Below are positions 9,372-17,614 of a stretch of 64,000 bases of DNA, piece by piece. The notes beneath the pieces are model-generated. The model saw only the letters and a program-made list of their open reading frames with translations, was not told the DNA's origin and did not search any database. This DNA comes from UBA6197 sp047638075 (GTDB lineage: Bacteria > Pseudomonadota > Alphaproteobacteria > Rhodobacterales > Rhodobacteraceae). The stretch is from NCBI RefSeq assembly GCF_047638075.1, contig NZ_JBLJBV010000099.1, forward strand, positions 1 through 64,000, given 5' to 3'. The position numbers and the translations under genes were made by a program. Numbering within the stretch: position 1 is the first letter of the stretch; every line of letters begins with the position of its first letter.

Positions 9372-10457
9372 ATGACCGAAGCCCTGAAAGCCGGTGTGCA
9401 CGCCAAGGCCGCCTCGGTCAGCTTCCGCAGCGTGTCCAAGGTTTACGGCCGCAAGGTTGTCGCGGTCGATAACGTCGATCTGGAGATTGCACCGGGTAAA
9501 CTGGTCACGCTTCTGGGCCCCTCGGGGTGCGGCAAGACCACCACGCTGCGGATGATCGCGGGGCTGGAAATGGTAACGCGGGGCCAGATCTTCATCGGTG
9601 ATAAAGACGTAACCACGCTACCCGCAACCGACCGCGACGTGTCGATGGTGTTTCAAAGCTATGCGCTGTTTCCGCATATGACCGTGCTTGAAAACGTCAG
9701 TTACGGGCTGAAGTTCTCGGGCTTCAACAAGGCCGACACCCGCGACCGCGCGATGGCGGGTCTTGGCCTTGTCGGGTTGACGGACTATGGTGACCGGCTG
9801 CCCAGCGAATTGTCCGGTGGCCAGCAGCAGCGCGTTGCCGTCGCCCGCGCGCTGGTGCTGGAACCGCAGGTGCTGCTGTTTGATGAGCCGCTCTCGAATC
9901 TCGATGCGAAATTGCGCCGCCAGGTCCGCGAAGAAATCCGCGAGATTCAACAAAACCTTGGCCTGACCGTCGTCTATGTCACCCATGATCAAGAAGAGGC
10001 GCTGGCGGTTTCCGATGAGATCGTGGTGATGCGCAACGCCGCCATCGCCCAGATCGGCACCCCGCGCGACCTTTACGAAGCGCCCGCTGATGCCTTCGTG
10101 GCCGACTTCATCGGCGAGGCCAATCTGATCCCCTGCACGATTGTATCCGTCAGTGGCGATACCGCCGAAATCTCGGTCGGCGGCTACCTTCACAAACTAC
10201 CCGCGCGCGGCCTGCCCCCCGGCCCCGCCCAGCTTGCCGTGCGCCCCTCAAGGATGCGGGTTCTTAAAGGCGCGGGCGAGGGTGTTCCGGCGGTGATCGA
10301 AAAAGCTACCTATGTTGGCAGCCGGATGGAATATACCGTCAACGCCCCCTTTGGCCCGGTGTTCGCGGTGCTTGAGGATGTGACCGACCCGTTCCAACCG
10401 GGGCAAGAGGTGACACTATCGTTCAGAACTTCGGGGCCGGTACTTTTACCTGGCTAA
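9372..10457 (+). CDS. ABC transporter ATP-binding protein (iron/spermidine type)
   Basis: A 361-residue ATPase that would drive the adjacent permease. Walker A is GPSGCGKTT, the signature is LSGGQQQR, and Walker B is VLLFDEPLSNLD, followed by the H-loop VTHDQEEAL. A C-terminal TOBE-like domain (about 280-360) is typical of the FbpC/PotA group. The ATG at 9372 is preceded by AAAGGAGCC and lies 1 bp after the permease stop; a longer in-frame extension back to 9279 overlaps the permease and is rejected. Confidence 0.9.
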   Translation: MTEALKAGVHAKAASVSFRSVSKVYGRKVVAVDNVDLEIAPGKLVTLLGPSGCGKTTTLRMIAGLEMVTRGQIFIGDKDVTTLPATDRDVSMVFQSYALFPHMTVLENVSYGLKFSGFNKADTRDRAMAGLGLVGLTDYGDRLPSELSGGQQQRVAVARALVLEPQVLLFDEPLSNLDAKLRRQVREEIREIQQNLGLTVVYVTHDQEEALAVSDEIVVMRNAAIAQIGTPRDLYEAPADAFVADFIGEANLIPCTIVSVSGDTAEISVGGYLHKLPARGLPPGPAQLAVRPSRMRVLKGAGEGVPAVIEKATYVGSRMEYTVNAPFGPVFAVLEDVTDPFQPGQEVTLSFRTSGPVLLPG

Positions 10458-10525
10458 GACGCAGATAGGGCGCCGGACACCCTGCGGGCAGGGGGGGGCT
10501 GGCCGATGCGATGGGTAATGCGCAT

Positions 10526-11482
10526 TCATTGTGCCTCATCATACCCATTCAACCAATCCCTTCGATGCGACCAGATCTGCCGCCATGTGGCCGCCCTGTC
10601 TTTTGGCCCCTGCCCACCCAGCAGCCGCGCCTGCAACCCAAAGCCCAACATCCTAAGCGCAACCAATCCACGAAACAGCACCTTTAGCGACCAAAGCCGG
10701 ATCGGTCCCCAGTGCCGGGACGCCAGTGTGATTTTAGCACGGATCAAGCGCTGCATCTTGGCGGCACGGACAGTGTCAGACAGCCCGCCATAATGAATTA
10801 TCTCAGCCTCAGGCGTCACCATTGGGCGGGCGCCTCGCCTGCGGGCGCGCACGCACAGGTCCGCCTCTTCGCCATACATGAAAAAGGCCGGATCAAACCC
10901 GCCCAACGCCTGCCAGGCTGACCGGCGGATCAAAAAGAAACAACCCGTAACCGTATCCACCTCTCGCACGGTATCGCGTCGCCAGCCACCATAGGCATCG
11001 TAGTTGAAAATCGGGCTGCGTGGCCAAAGCCGGGTCAACCCCACCGCCCAGCAAAACGTGCCCCAAAGCGACATATCCCGCCAACACGATGTGGCGTTAA
11101 GGCTGCCATCCGCAAATAATGTGCGCCCACCCCAGATACCGGCTTTGGGGGTCTCGCGCGCAAAGCGCATCAGCGTATCTATCGCACCCCTCAACACAAC
11201 TGTATCAGGATTCAGCAGTAACAGATATTCGCCAGACGCTTGCCCGGCCGCCAGATTGTTGGCCCCGCCAAAGCCCAGGTTATCAGGGCGCGCGATCAGC
11301 GTCAGATCCGGGAACTCGGCGGCAATGGCCTTGGCAGAACCGTCAGGCGAGTTGTTGTCAACCACGATAAGTTCAAACGACGTCTGGCAGGTTTCACGAT
11401 AGACCGAACGCAGACATTCCAGCGTAACGTCAGCCGTGTTGTAGCTGACCACGATAATGGAAAGTTCAGGGGAAATTGACAT
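10526..11482 (-). CDS. Glycosyltransferase family 2 protein
   Basis: A 318-residue GT-A fold glycosyltransferase, similar to rhamnosyl-transferase-type GT2 enzymes that build surface polysaccharides. Key features are the N-terminal SIIVVSYNTADVTLECL, the nucleotide-binding IVVDNNSPDGS, the LLLNPDTVVL metal-binding region, and GCFFLIRRSAW followed by FFMYGEEADLCVRARRRG. No signal peptide or membrane helix is clear. It lies 27 bp downstream of the O-antigen ligase-like gene on the same strand, so the two are probably cotranscribed. The sugar and acceptor cannot be told from sequence. Confidence 0.85.
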   Translation of the reverse strand: MSISPELSIIVVSYNTADVTLECLRSVYRETCQTSFELIVVDNNSPDGSAKAIAAEFPDLTLIARPDNLGFGGANNLAAGQASGEYLLLLNPDTVVLRGAIDTLMRFARETPKAGIWGGRTLFADGSLNATSCWRDMSLWGTFCWAVGLTRLWPRSPIFNYDAYGGWRRDTVREVDTVTGCFFLIRRSAWQALGGFDPAFFMYGEEADLCVRARRRGARPMVTPEAEIIHYGGLSDTVRAAKMQRLIRAKITLASRHWGPIRLWSLKVLFRGLVALRMLGFGLQARLLGGQGPKDRAATWRQIWSHRRDWLNGYDEAQ

Positions 11483-11509
11483 AAAGACCTAAGAAAGTTG
11501 AGAACAAGA

Positions 11510-12910
11510 TCAGCGTTCACGCCGTCTTGACGGGGCTGGCGGACGGCGAGAGTAATTTTGGGGAATGCTTTCGCGAGGGCGCGTGTAACCAACATGAGGC
11601 GGGGCGGTGGGCTGCCTCTCGGCCCCGTTCGGGGCGTCGTCCGTGTCGGTCGAGTCGAGGATCCAGGCACCGCTGCCTAGCAAAAACATGAAAAACACAT
11701 AAATGACCTTCCAGTAATGCACGGTCCAGCCGCCCAGAAAAAAGCCGACCATACACACCAGATAACCGGTGCGATACCGCGCCACCCGTTCCGACAACCC
11801 GGTTTTGAAAATGATCCCCAGAAAAAGAGAGAAGAAGGCCAATTGCAGCATTAAAGCTGCCGGAAGGCCATTTTGCACGGCCGAAACCAGCCAGAACATA
11901 TCCATGCTGGAGCTCATCCAGTAGGGCCGCGCCCACTCACCCAGACCAACCCCGAAAAACGGGTAATTCATCACAGATTCTGTGCCGTAATTCCAGATCC
12001 TCAGTCGGTTCGATGCCGTCCAGGGATCAAAGGCGAAATAGGCGATGAAAATTGCCGGCACCGAACGTTTGGCCGCTATTTCAAGCGCAATATACATCGT
12101 CGCCACCATACTGGACAGAACAACCCATCGCTGCCGAAACCCGCTGAGGACCCTATCCCACAATATCAACGCTAATTGGGCGATCAGCGCCGTCAACGGC
12201 CCGGATGACAGTGACAACATCACAGATAGGGTGACCAGGGCAGTTTGAAACAATCGACGCAGCTTTGACGTTTTATAGCCCAGAACATAATATGTCAGTG
12301 CCGTGGCGCCGCCACAAAATACGCCAAAAAGAATAGGGTGTGGAAACACCCCCTGAACGCGATCCAGCCCCCAGCGAGGTTCTTTCCAGACGATATTATC
12401 GGTTGACCCCAGCCTTTTTGCCATTTGCATGAGAATGTCGTTACCGGTCAAGGTTTCGTAAATCGTAAAAGGAAACATCGCCGCAATCACCCAGAACAGA
12501 AACTTGACCATGGCGTAAAAACTGTCAGCATCGCGGACAAAACAGCGCGCCAGCAAATACGCGCCCATCGTTTCAATGAAACTGATTCCGCCCGGCATAA
12601 GCATGGCGTCCATACCTTCAAGCACCAATAGGCCAAGGCTTATCCAGGCCCACATCAACAAGAGTGCAATGTCAGCAATGCGTACCCGCCCGGCGCGACC
12701 ACTCAGCCACAATCCGACACACGGCAACACCGCGATCAGCAGAACCAGTCGGTTGGCCGATAGCAACATCGGCCCGACATGGAACAGGAACGGCACCGTA
12801 AGTGAAACCAGAAAAACCCTGACCGGCCATCTCGCAACGTTGGCACTAGCGGATTGGCCCCGCGCAGGCACTTGAAAATCGGTGTCTTTTCCCTGTCTGG
12901 TATCTGTCAC
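11510..12910 (-). CDS. O-antigen ligase/polymerase-like membrane protein
   Basis: A 466-residue multi-pass membrane protein with around ten hydrophobic segments and a long central periplasmic loop containing WGLDRVQGVFPHPILFG and the WNYGTESVMNYPFFGVGLG block, as seen in Wzy/WaaL-like proteins of exopolysaccharide loci. It would join or ligate polysaccharide repeat units at the periplasmic face of the inner membrane. The start is a GTG at 12910. The C-terminal 60 residues are basic, proline-rich and cytoplasmic. Ligase and polymerase cannot be separated by sequence alone. Confidence 0.7.
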   Translation of the reverse strand: MTDTRQGKDTDFQVPARGQSASANVARWPVRVFLVSLTVPFLFHVGPMLLSANRLVLLIAVLPCVGLWLSGRAGRVRIADIALLLMWAWISLGLLVLEGMDAMLMPGGISFIETMGAYLLARCFVRDADSFYAMVKFLFWVIAAMFPFTIYETLTGNDILMQMAKRLGSTDNIVWKEPRWGLDRVQGVFPHPILFGVFCGGATALTYYVLGYKTSKLRRLFQTALVTLSVMLSLSSGPLTALIAQLALILWDRVLSGFRQRWVVLSSMVATMYIALEIAAKRSVPAIFIAYFAFDPWTASNRLRIWNYGTESVMNYPFFGVGLGEWARPYWMSSSMDMFWLVSAVQNGLPAALMLQLAFFSLFLGIIFKTGLSERVARYRTGYLVCMVGFFLGGWTVHYWKVIYVFFMFLLGSGAWILDSTDTDDAPNGAERQPTAPPHVGYTRPRESIPQNYSRRPPAPSRRRER

Positions 12911-13129
12911 GTTTGACTGCTTTCCTTGGCAGGGCCAATTCTATTCTTCGGTATATCACAACATTTTCCCAAGGTATGCGGCGATAGCAAACAACGACAT
13001 AACGATCATTGGCTCCTTTTACAGATGGCACCTGCTTTTTCCACAGAAGTTTGCTAAGATGATCTGGAAAATGCGCGTGACGCATCATCGAACCTGACAA
13101 CGAGGCCTCCACTAATCCAAGGGAAACAT

Positions 13130-14053
13130 ATGACTGTAAGCGTATCGGTAGTTCTTCCGACTTATAACCGATTACTCAGCCTAAAGGTTGCCTGCGAAAG
13201 TGTCTTGAACCAATCATACCGCGATCTGGAGTTGATCGTGGTTGATGACGCCTCAACCGAAAATTTGCGCGCCATGATCGACGATTTGGGCGACGACCGC
13301 GTGAGGTATCTGCGCCATGCACAAAACGGCGGCGCATCGCGTGCGCGCAATACCGGGCTGGCTGCGGCAACGGGACGTTTCATCGCCTTTCAGGACAGTG
13401 ACGATCTATGGCTGCCAGGTAAGCTGGAACGCCAGATGGAATTGATGAACTCTTTACCCGACAGCGTCGGTGTCGTTACCGGCTCCAAGATTCTCTATGG
13501 GCGCGATAGCGCACATAATTACGGCCCGGGCAAAGTTACCTGTGCCCCCCCCCCCGGCCAAATACTAAAGCTGGAAGAGGATCAGGTGCGCCGGTTTTTG
13601 GAAGGTAACCGGATCAGCCTGCAAAATACACTGTTCCGGCGCGAGTGCTTTCCGGGTGACAATTGGTTCGATCCCTGCGCCAAGGCCAATGCCGATTGGG
13701 AATTTACGGCTCGGCTTGCCCAGCATACCAAGATCTACGAGGATATCGAACCCGTCGTTCTAGCTTTCATTTCCGCTGACAGTATTTCAACCAACACCCG
13801 TAAAAAAGCCTTGGGCCTGCTACGCATTCTGAAAAAGAACCGCGCCGCTTTTGCCCACTACCCGGATGTGCATACTAAAAACCTGATACAGCTGGCGCGG
13901 ATGCTGGTGCGTCTGGGTAAAAGGCGCATGGCGTGGCGGTTGATCCGGGCAGGGCTAAAGATACATCCCCGGTCCGTTATCGGAAAAGACGGATTCAGTG
14001 GCGTGATCTGGCGGCGATTCCGCAACAGTCTGGCCCCCGGAAGCCGCGCCTAA
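13130..14053 (+). CDS. Glycosyltransferase family 2 protein with a C11 tract
   Basis: A 307-residue GT2 enzyme: VVLPTYNRLLSLKVACESVL at the N-terminus, IVVDDASTENLRAM, and the DxD-like FQDSDDLWLPGKL. The ATG at 13130 follows AAGGGAAACAT. A run of eleven C (13545-13555) encodes Pro residues within the open frame, so loss or gain of one base would abolish the last 165 residues. The gene converges on the next glycosyltransferase with a 4-bp overlap of stop codons. Acceptor unknown. Confidence 0.85.
   Translation: MTVSVSVVLPTYNRLLSLKVACESVLNQSYRDLELIVVDDASTENLRAMIDDLGDDRVRYLRHAQNGGASRARNTGLAAATGRFIAFQDSDDLWLPGKLERQMELMNSLPDSVGVVTGSKILYGRDSAHNYGPGKVTCAPPPGQILKLEEDQVRRFLEGNRISLQNTLFRRECFPGDNWFDPCAKANADWEFTARLAQHTKIYEDIEPVVLAFISADSISTNTRKKALGLLRILKKNRAAFAHYPDVHTKNLIQLARMLVRLGKRRMAWRLIRAGLKIHPRSVIGKDGFSGVIWRRFRNSLAPGSRA
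13545..13555 (+). repeat. C11 homopolymer inside a glycosyltransferase gene
   Basis: Eleven consecutive C in the middle of the GT2 coding sequence, giving an in-frame Pro run. Tracts of this length are prone to slipped-strand mispairing. Confidence 0.9.
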
Positions 14054-15027
14054 TTTCGATTCCAGCGTGATAGAAGTTCCGCCTCAGAGTCGCTGGCAAT
14101 CAGCCCAATCATCCGTCGCGCCCGGTGCAACCGGATACGAAACAGGCACATAAAGGCAAGGCCACGTTCGCGAAGCCCGATCAGACGAGAGGTCAACAAT
14201 AGCTTTGGGATCTCGGCCAGGGGTGACAGCCCCACAGCTATCGCGCGTAGAAAGGTCCGCGGGCGCCATAAGAATTTATCGCGCAGGCGGTTGAAATCAT
14301 GCGCGATATGCCGATCCCATTTCAGTTGCAACGCATCAAATGAGGTGCGCGCAGGGTGATAGACCACCATATCCGGCACATAGCGGATAGCATGGCCTAA
14401 CCCCGTGGCACGCAAACCCCAGTCGCGGTCTTCGGAAATGGCAACGCCACCGAAGGGACCGACCGCCTCAAACACCTCTCGCCGCACGGCCAGATTACCC
14501 GCCCCCGTAAAGCCCTGTTGAGAGATGTATTTATCCATTCTGTAAGCATAGACCATTTCATATGCTTCAAGGGCCGTAGTCCGCCGTTCAGTGGCCCGCG
14601 GGATGAACACAGCCCCGCCAAGTATCCCCACCTGCGGGTCTGACGCAAAAATCCGCGTAATAGCCGCCAACCAGCCAGCATCGGCCACGCAGTCGGCATC
14701 GACAAAAGCAAGGATCGCACCCGAAGACGCACCAACACCAGTATTGCGCGCGGGGCCGGGGCCCGGCGTCAACTCTGCCAGCAACCTCACCCCTGGAAAA
14801 CGGGCACAAACATCATGTGGTAAAACGTGAGAGCCGTTATCCACTACGATCACCTCAGCCAAATCGAAAAGCCCGGTCTGCGCCGCCAACGACCTAAGGC
14901 AGCAACCGAGCGCCTCTGACTGATTCAGGTGCGGCACGATTACGCTGATGGGCAAGGTACTGGCCAAAAATACGCTCCTTTGCGTTTCGACATCCGAGGA
15001 TCGGGCACCAGGCGTCCCAATCTGCAT
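14050..15027 (-). CDS. Glycosyltransferase family 2 protein
   Basis: A 325-residue GT2 enzyme with ISVIVPHLNQSEALGCCLRS, EVIVVDNGSHVLP, GPGPARNTGVGASSGAILAF and the DxD-type FVDADCVADAGWL. The downstream conserved block SEDRDWGLRATGLGH is also present. The frame is open up to 15129, but the upstream part reads like non-coding sequence and the ATG at 15027 sits closer to the conserved fold. A C-terminal hydrophobic patch may give membrane association. It converges on the previous plus-strand glycosyltransferase. Confidence 0.8.
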   Translation of the reverse strand: MQIGTPGARSSDVETQRSVFLASTLPISVIVPHLNQSEALGCCLRSLAAQTGLFDLAEVIVVDNGSHVLPHDVCARFPGVRLLAELTPGPGPARNTGVGASSGAILAFVDADCVADAGWLAAITRIFASDPQVGILGGAVFIPRATERRTTALEAYEMVYAYRMDKYISQQGFTGAGNLAVRREVFEAVGPFGGVAISEDRDWGLRATGLGHAIRYVPDMVVYHPARTSFDALQLKWDRHIAHDFNRLRDKFLWRPRTFLRAIAVGLSPLAEIPKLLLTSRLIGLRERGLAFMCLFRIRLHRARRMIGLIASDSEAELLSRWNRN

Positions 15028-15247
15028 TTTCGCTCTGCCTAACGATAGATCAAGCCTTAAGTGCAGTGTCCGGCGGTGGCCTTGTGCATAGGGCTGGGCG
15101 GCGGGCGGGTGGAAGAGTAGAAACCGCACCTTTTGTTATCTGCAAGACAAAAGCGGCATAAGCAGGACCGTGGGCACGATGTAGGTTCAAACCTGCCAGG
15201 GCGCCAAAGCCTGCTGTTCAACGGCGGTTTGCGGCCTTTTTGGCCCG

Positions 15248-16423
15248 TTATCCCGCGATCACGTCAAATTCGGGTGACAACCCCAAGGCAGCCACTTTTG
15301 CCCTTATCTCGGCTTCGTAGGCGGCATTGGAAATCAGAACCAGATCCGGGCGCATTTCAGCGAGCGCGTCGGGTGCGACAACGGGCAGCGCCACCCCGGG
15401 CGCGTAAAGCCCGTGTTTGCGGGGGTTAAGATCAACCAGCGCGGCCAAGGGGGCAGCGGCATCCGGCCCCAACGCATTGGCAAAGGTAATACCCTTGGAT
15501 CCCGCCCCCCAGATCACAGCGCGGCCAGTCATCCGGCCCAGACGGGCGCGCCATTTGTCCAATTCTGCATTGGCAGCAGCGGCGAAGGCATCCGCCGAAG
15601 CCGCCGTGGTTGCAGTGCCATCTGCAACGAAGTCGGGGGCCGGGTCTGCGGCCAAAGCCTCGACCATCAGAAACTGATCTGCATAGCCGGCGTTAACCGT
15701 CTGCGGCTGAAACCCTGCGCGGCGAAACAGCGTGGTTATGGCGGGCGCCGTCCAATAGCCGACGTGTTCATAGATCACGTCCCACATCGAAACCGCATCC
15801 AGCATCCAGCCCGCGTTTGGCACCTCAAAATAAACCGGCACATTGCGCGGGCCAATAGCTGTGCGAATGTCGCGTATCAGGGCCATCGGGGTATCAAGAT
15901 GCTCCAGCACATGGCGGCAGAGGATGGCGTCAAAAGGCCGGTTCAGTTGATCCGAGCGGAAGTATTCAGGCACGATGGAAACCCCCTTACGCCCGGTAAA
16001 CGGGCTGGGTTTTCCCTGCATTGACGGGTCAAACCCGGTCGCGGTTGCCACGCCGTTCTGCGCCATCAGGTCCAGCATATGCCCATCGCCACAGCCGATT
16101 TCGACGATGTGTTTCCCCGCCAGCCCATGCCGCGCCACCAGCCCCGCTGCCAGCCGTTCGGCAAATTCCTGAAACCGCGGGGAAAAGTGCAAGGCGTTTT
16201 CATAGCCGGGGGCATAGACCATCCGGCCCGGATCAAACGCCGCGTTCCAGATCATCGCGCAGGTACCACAGCGCACCAGATCAACGTCGCCTGCAGGCGC
16301 GGCTTGCGCAGCCTTGGCGTCGGGCCAAAGCTGATTGCAGATCACCGGCACGTCGCCCAAACTGAACACTGGCCGCAAATCGCTGCCTGCGCACACCGGG
16401 CATTGGTTTGAAAGCGCCATCAT
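15248..16423 (-). CDS. Class I SAM-dependent methyltransferase (sugar C-methyltransferase type)
   Basis: A 391-residue protein of the three-part family that includes TDP/CDP-sugar C-methyltransferases: an N-terminal zinc-binding motif (CPVCAG with a second pair RCGTCAMIW), a central SAM-binding domain (HIVEIGCGDGHMLDLM) and a C-terminal Rossmann-like domain (VIWGAGSKGITFANALG). The start codon overlaps the stop of the preceding paralogue as ATGA, so the two are translationally coupled. It likely methylates a carbon of a nucleotide sugar for the local surface glycan; substrate not determined. Confidence 0.8.
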   Translation of the reverse strand: MMALSNQCPVCAGSDLRPVFSLGDVPVICNQLWPDAKAAQAAPAGDVDLVRCGTCAMIWNAAFDPGRMVYAPGYENALHFSPRFQEFAERLAAGLVARHGLAGKHIVEIGCGDGHMLDLMAQNGVATATGFDPSMQGKPSPFTGRKGVSIVPEYFRSDQLNRPFDAILCRHVLEHLDTPMALIRDIRTAIGPRNVPVYFEVPNAGWMLDAVSMWDVIYEHVGYWTAPAITTLFRRAGFQPQTVNAGYADQFLMVEALAADPAPDFVADGTATTAASADAFAAAANAELDKWRARLGRMTGRAVIWGAGSKGITFANALGPDAAAPLAALVDLNPRKHGLYAPGVALPVVAPDALAEMRPDLVLISNAAYEAEIRAKVAALGLSPEFDVIAG

Positions 16424-17598
16424 ACCGCCACCAATTCCGGATGTAGCCCCATCAGGGCCAATTGCGCCCCGATTTCCGACAGATAAACCGGGTTCATCAC
16501 GATCACCGTATCGGGCCGCGCCTCTTTCAGGCTTTCGGGGGCACTGACGAGGTGGCCGGTGCCGGGCAGGTATTTACCCTGTTTGAACGGGTTGATATCA
16601 ATCACCTGCGCCACCTCGGGGCCAAGCCCATTGGTCGTCAGAAATGACACGCCTTTGGATCCCCCCCCCCAGATCGCCACGCGCTTTCCATCCGCATGGC
16701 GCGCGCGGACATAATCGGTCCAAAAGGCGCGGATCTGTGCGACCTTGGCAGGAAAAGCGACGGCAAGCGCACGCATTGCGGCAAGGTCGTCCTCTGCCGC
16801 CAACACCGGGCGGCCTGCGGCGGGTTCAGCATATTGAATGATGTATTGGTCATCATAGGCCGCGTATAGCCGCGTCACATCCAGCCCCGCGCGGCGAAAC
16901 AGCCGCGCATGGCTGCCAAGACTGAAATAGGAGCAATGCTCGTAATAAATGTCCCAAAATGCCCCCTCGGCCAGCACTCGGCGCACGTCGGGGGTTTCAA
17001 AGAATACGCCCACATCCTTGCGCGCGCCGATAACGGTGGCGATATCGGCCAGGAACTGGCCGACGGCGGGAATATGCTCCAGCGTATGGCGGCAGACGAT
17101 AAAATCTGGTGGGGTGGCAATGGTTGCCGGGTCGAAATATTCGCGCTGAAAGGCAATGTCCTGCCCATCCGCACCCGGCAAACGTTCCGGGATGAAACCG
17201 GGGTCCACGCCCAAGGCCCGCGTGCCGGTCTGGGCCACCAACTCTTGCAGGAAATCGCCCTTGCCGCACCCAATTTCCAGCGTGTTGAGGCCCCGCAAAT
17301 CATAAAAGCTGGCAATTTCAGCCACCAGATCACGGGCGAAGCGGTTGAACGTGCCTGAAAAATGCTGGCTTTCTTCGGTGGTCGAGGCGTAGTCCACCTG
17401 TGCCAGATCAAAGGCGCTGTTGAACACGAAACCGCAGTCATCGCAGAACATCAGCACCAGCGGGCGGCGCGGAAAATCCCGCGCCTCGGCTGGGGTATCC
17501 AGCAGGATACAGCTTTGCACCGGGATCGCATCCAACCGGTAGATCTGGGTCAGATGGTGGCTGCCGCAAGCAGGGCAAGGGGTTGGTGCTTTGGTCAC
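16420..17598 (-). CDS. Class I SAM-dependent methyltransferase, paralogue with a C10/G10 tract
   Basis: A 392-residue member of the same family as its neighbour: zinc motif CPACGSHHL and FCDDCGFVF, SAM-binding LEIGCGKGDFLQELV, and C-terminal IWGGGSKGVSFLTTNG. The GTG at 17598 is preferred over an upstream TTG at 17634 because it has a near-perfect AGGAGG six bases before it and avoids overlap with the upstream gene. A run of ten G in the coding strand (16661-16670 on the plus strand) encodes the GGG of the C-terminal loop. Second of three tandem paralogues. Confidence 0.8.
   Translation of the reverse strand: MTKAPTPCPACGSHHLTQIYRLDAIPVQSCILLDTPAEARDFPRRPLVLMFCDDCGFVFNSAFDLAQVDYASTTEESQHFSGTFNRFARDLVAEIASFYDLRGLNTLEIGCGKGDFLQELVAQTGTRALGVDPGFIPERLPGADGQDIAFQREYFDPATIATPPDFIVCRHTLEHIPAVGQFLADIATVIGARKDVGVFFETPDVRRVLAEGAFWDIYYEHCSYFSLGSHARLFRRAGLDVTRLYAAYDDQYIIQYAEPAAGRPVLAAEDDLAAMRALAVAFPAKVAQIRAFWTDYVRARHADGKRVAIWGGGSKGVSFLTTNGLGPEVAQVIDINPFKQGKYLPGTGHLVSAPESLKEARPDTVIVMNPVYLSEIGAQLALMGLHPELVAV
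16661..16670 (-). repeat. C10 homopolymer (G10 in the coding strand) in a methyltransferase gene
   Basis: Ten consecutive C on the plus strand, at the codons for the glycine-rich loop of the C-terminal domain. The paralogue at 15248-16423 has a broken tract at the equivalent place. Confidence 0.9.
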
Positions 17599-17614
17599 GC
17601 GTTCCTCCTGCGGT

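Noticed and set aside
10480..10500. CCCTG-CGGG-CAGGG hairpin followed by a G run after the iron ABC operon
   Set aside because: Only a 5-bp stem and no U tract, so not a convincing terminator.
15130..15153. Inverted repeat CTTTTGT/ACAAAAG as terminator of the methyltransferase operon
   Set aside because: Short stem, 10-nt loop, no U run; not strong enough to list.
15172..15206. tRNA-like 3' end (GTAGGTTCAAACCTGC followed by GCGCCA)
   Set aside because: The T loop would be one base short, and no matching acceptor, D or anticodon arms were found upstream. Probably chance.
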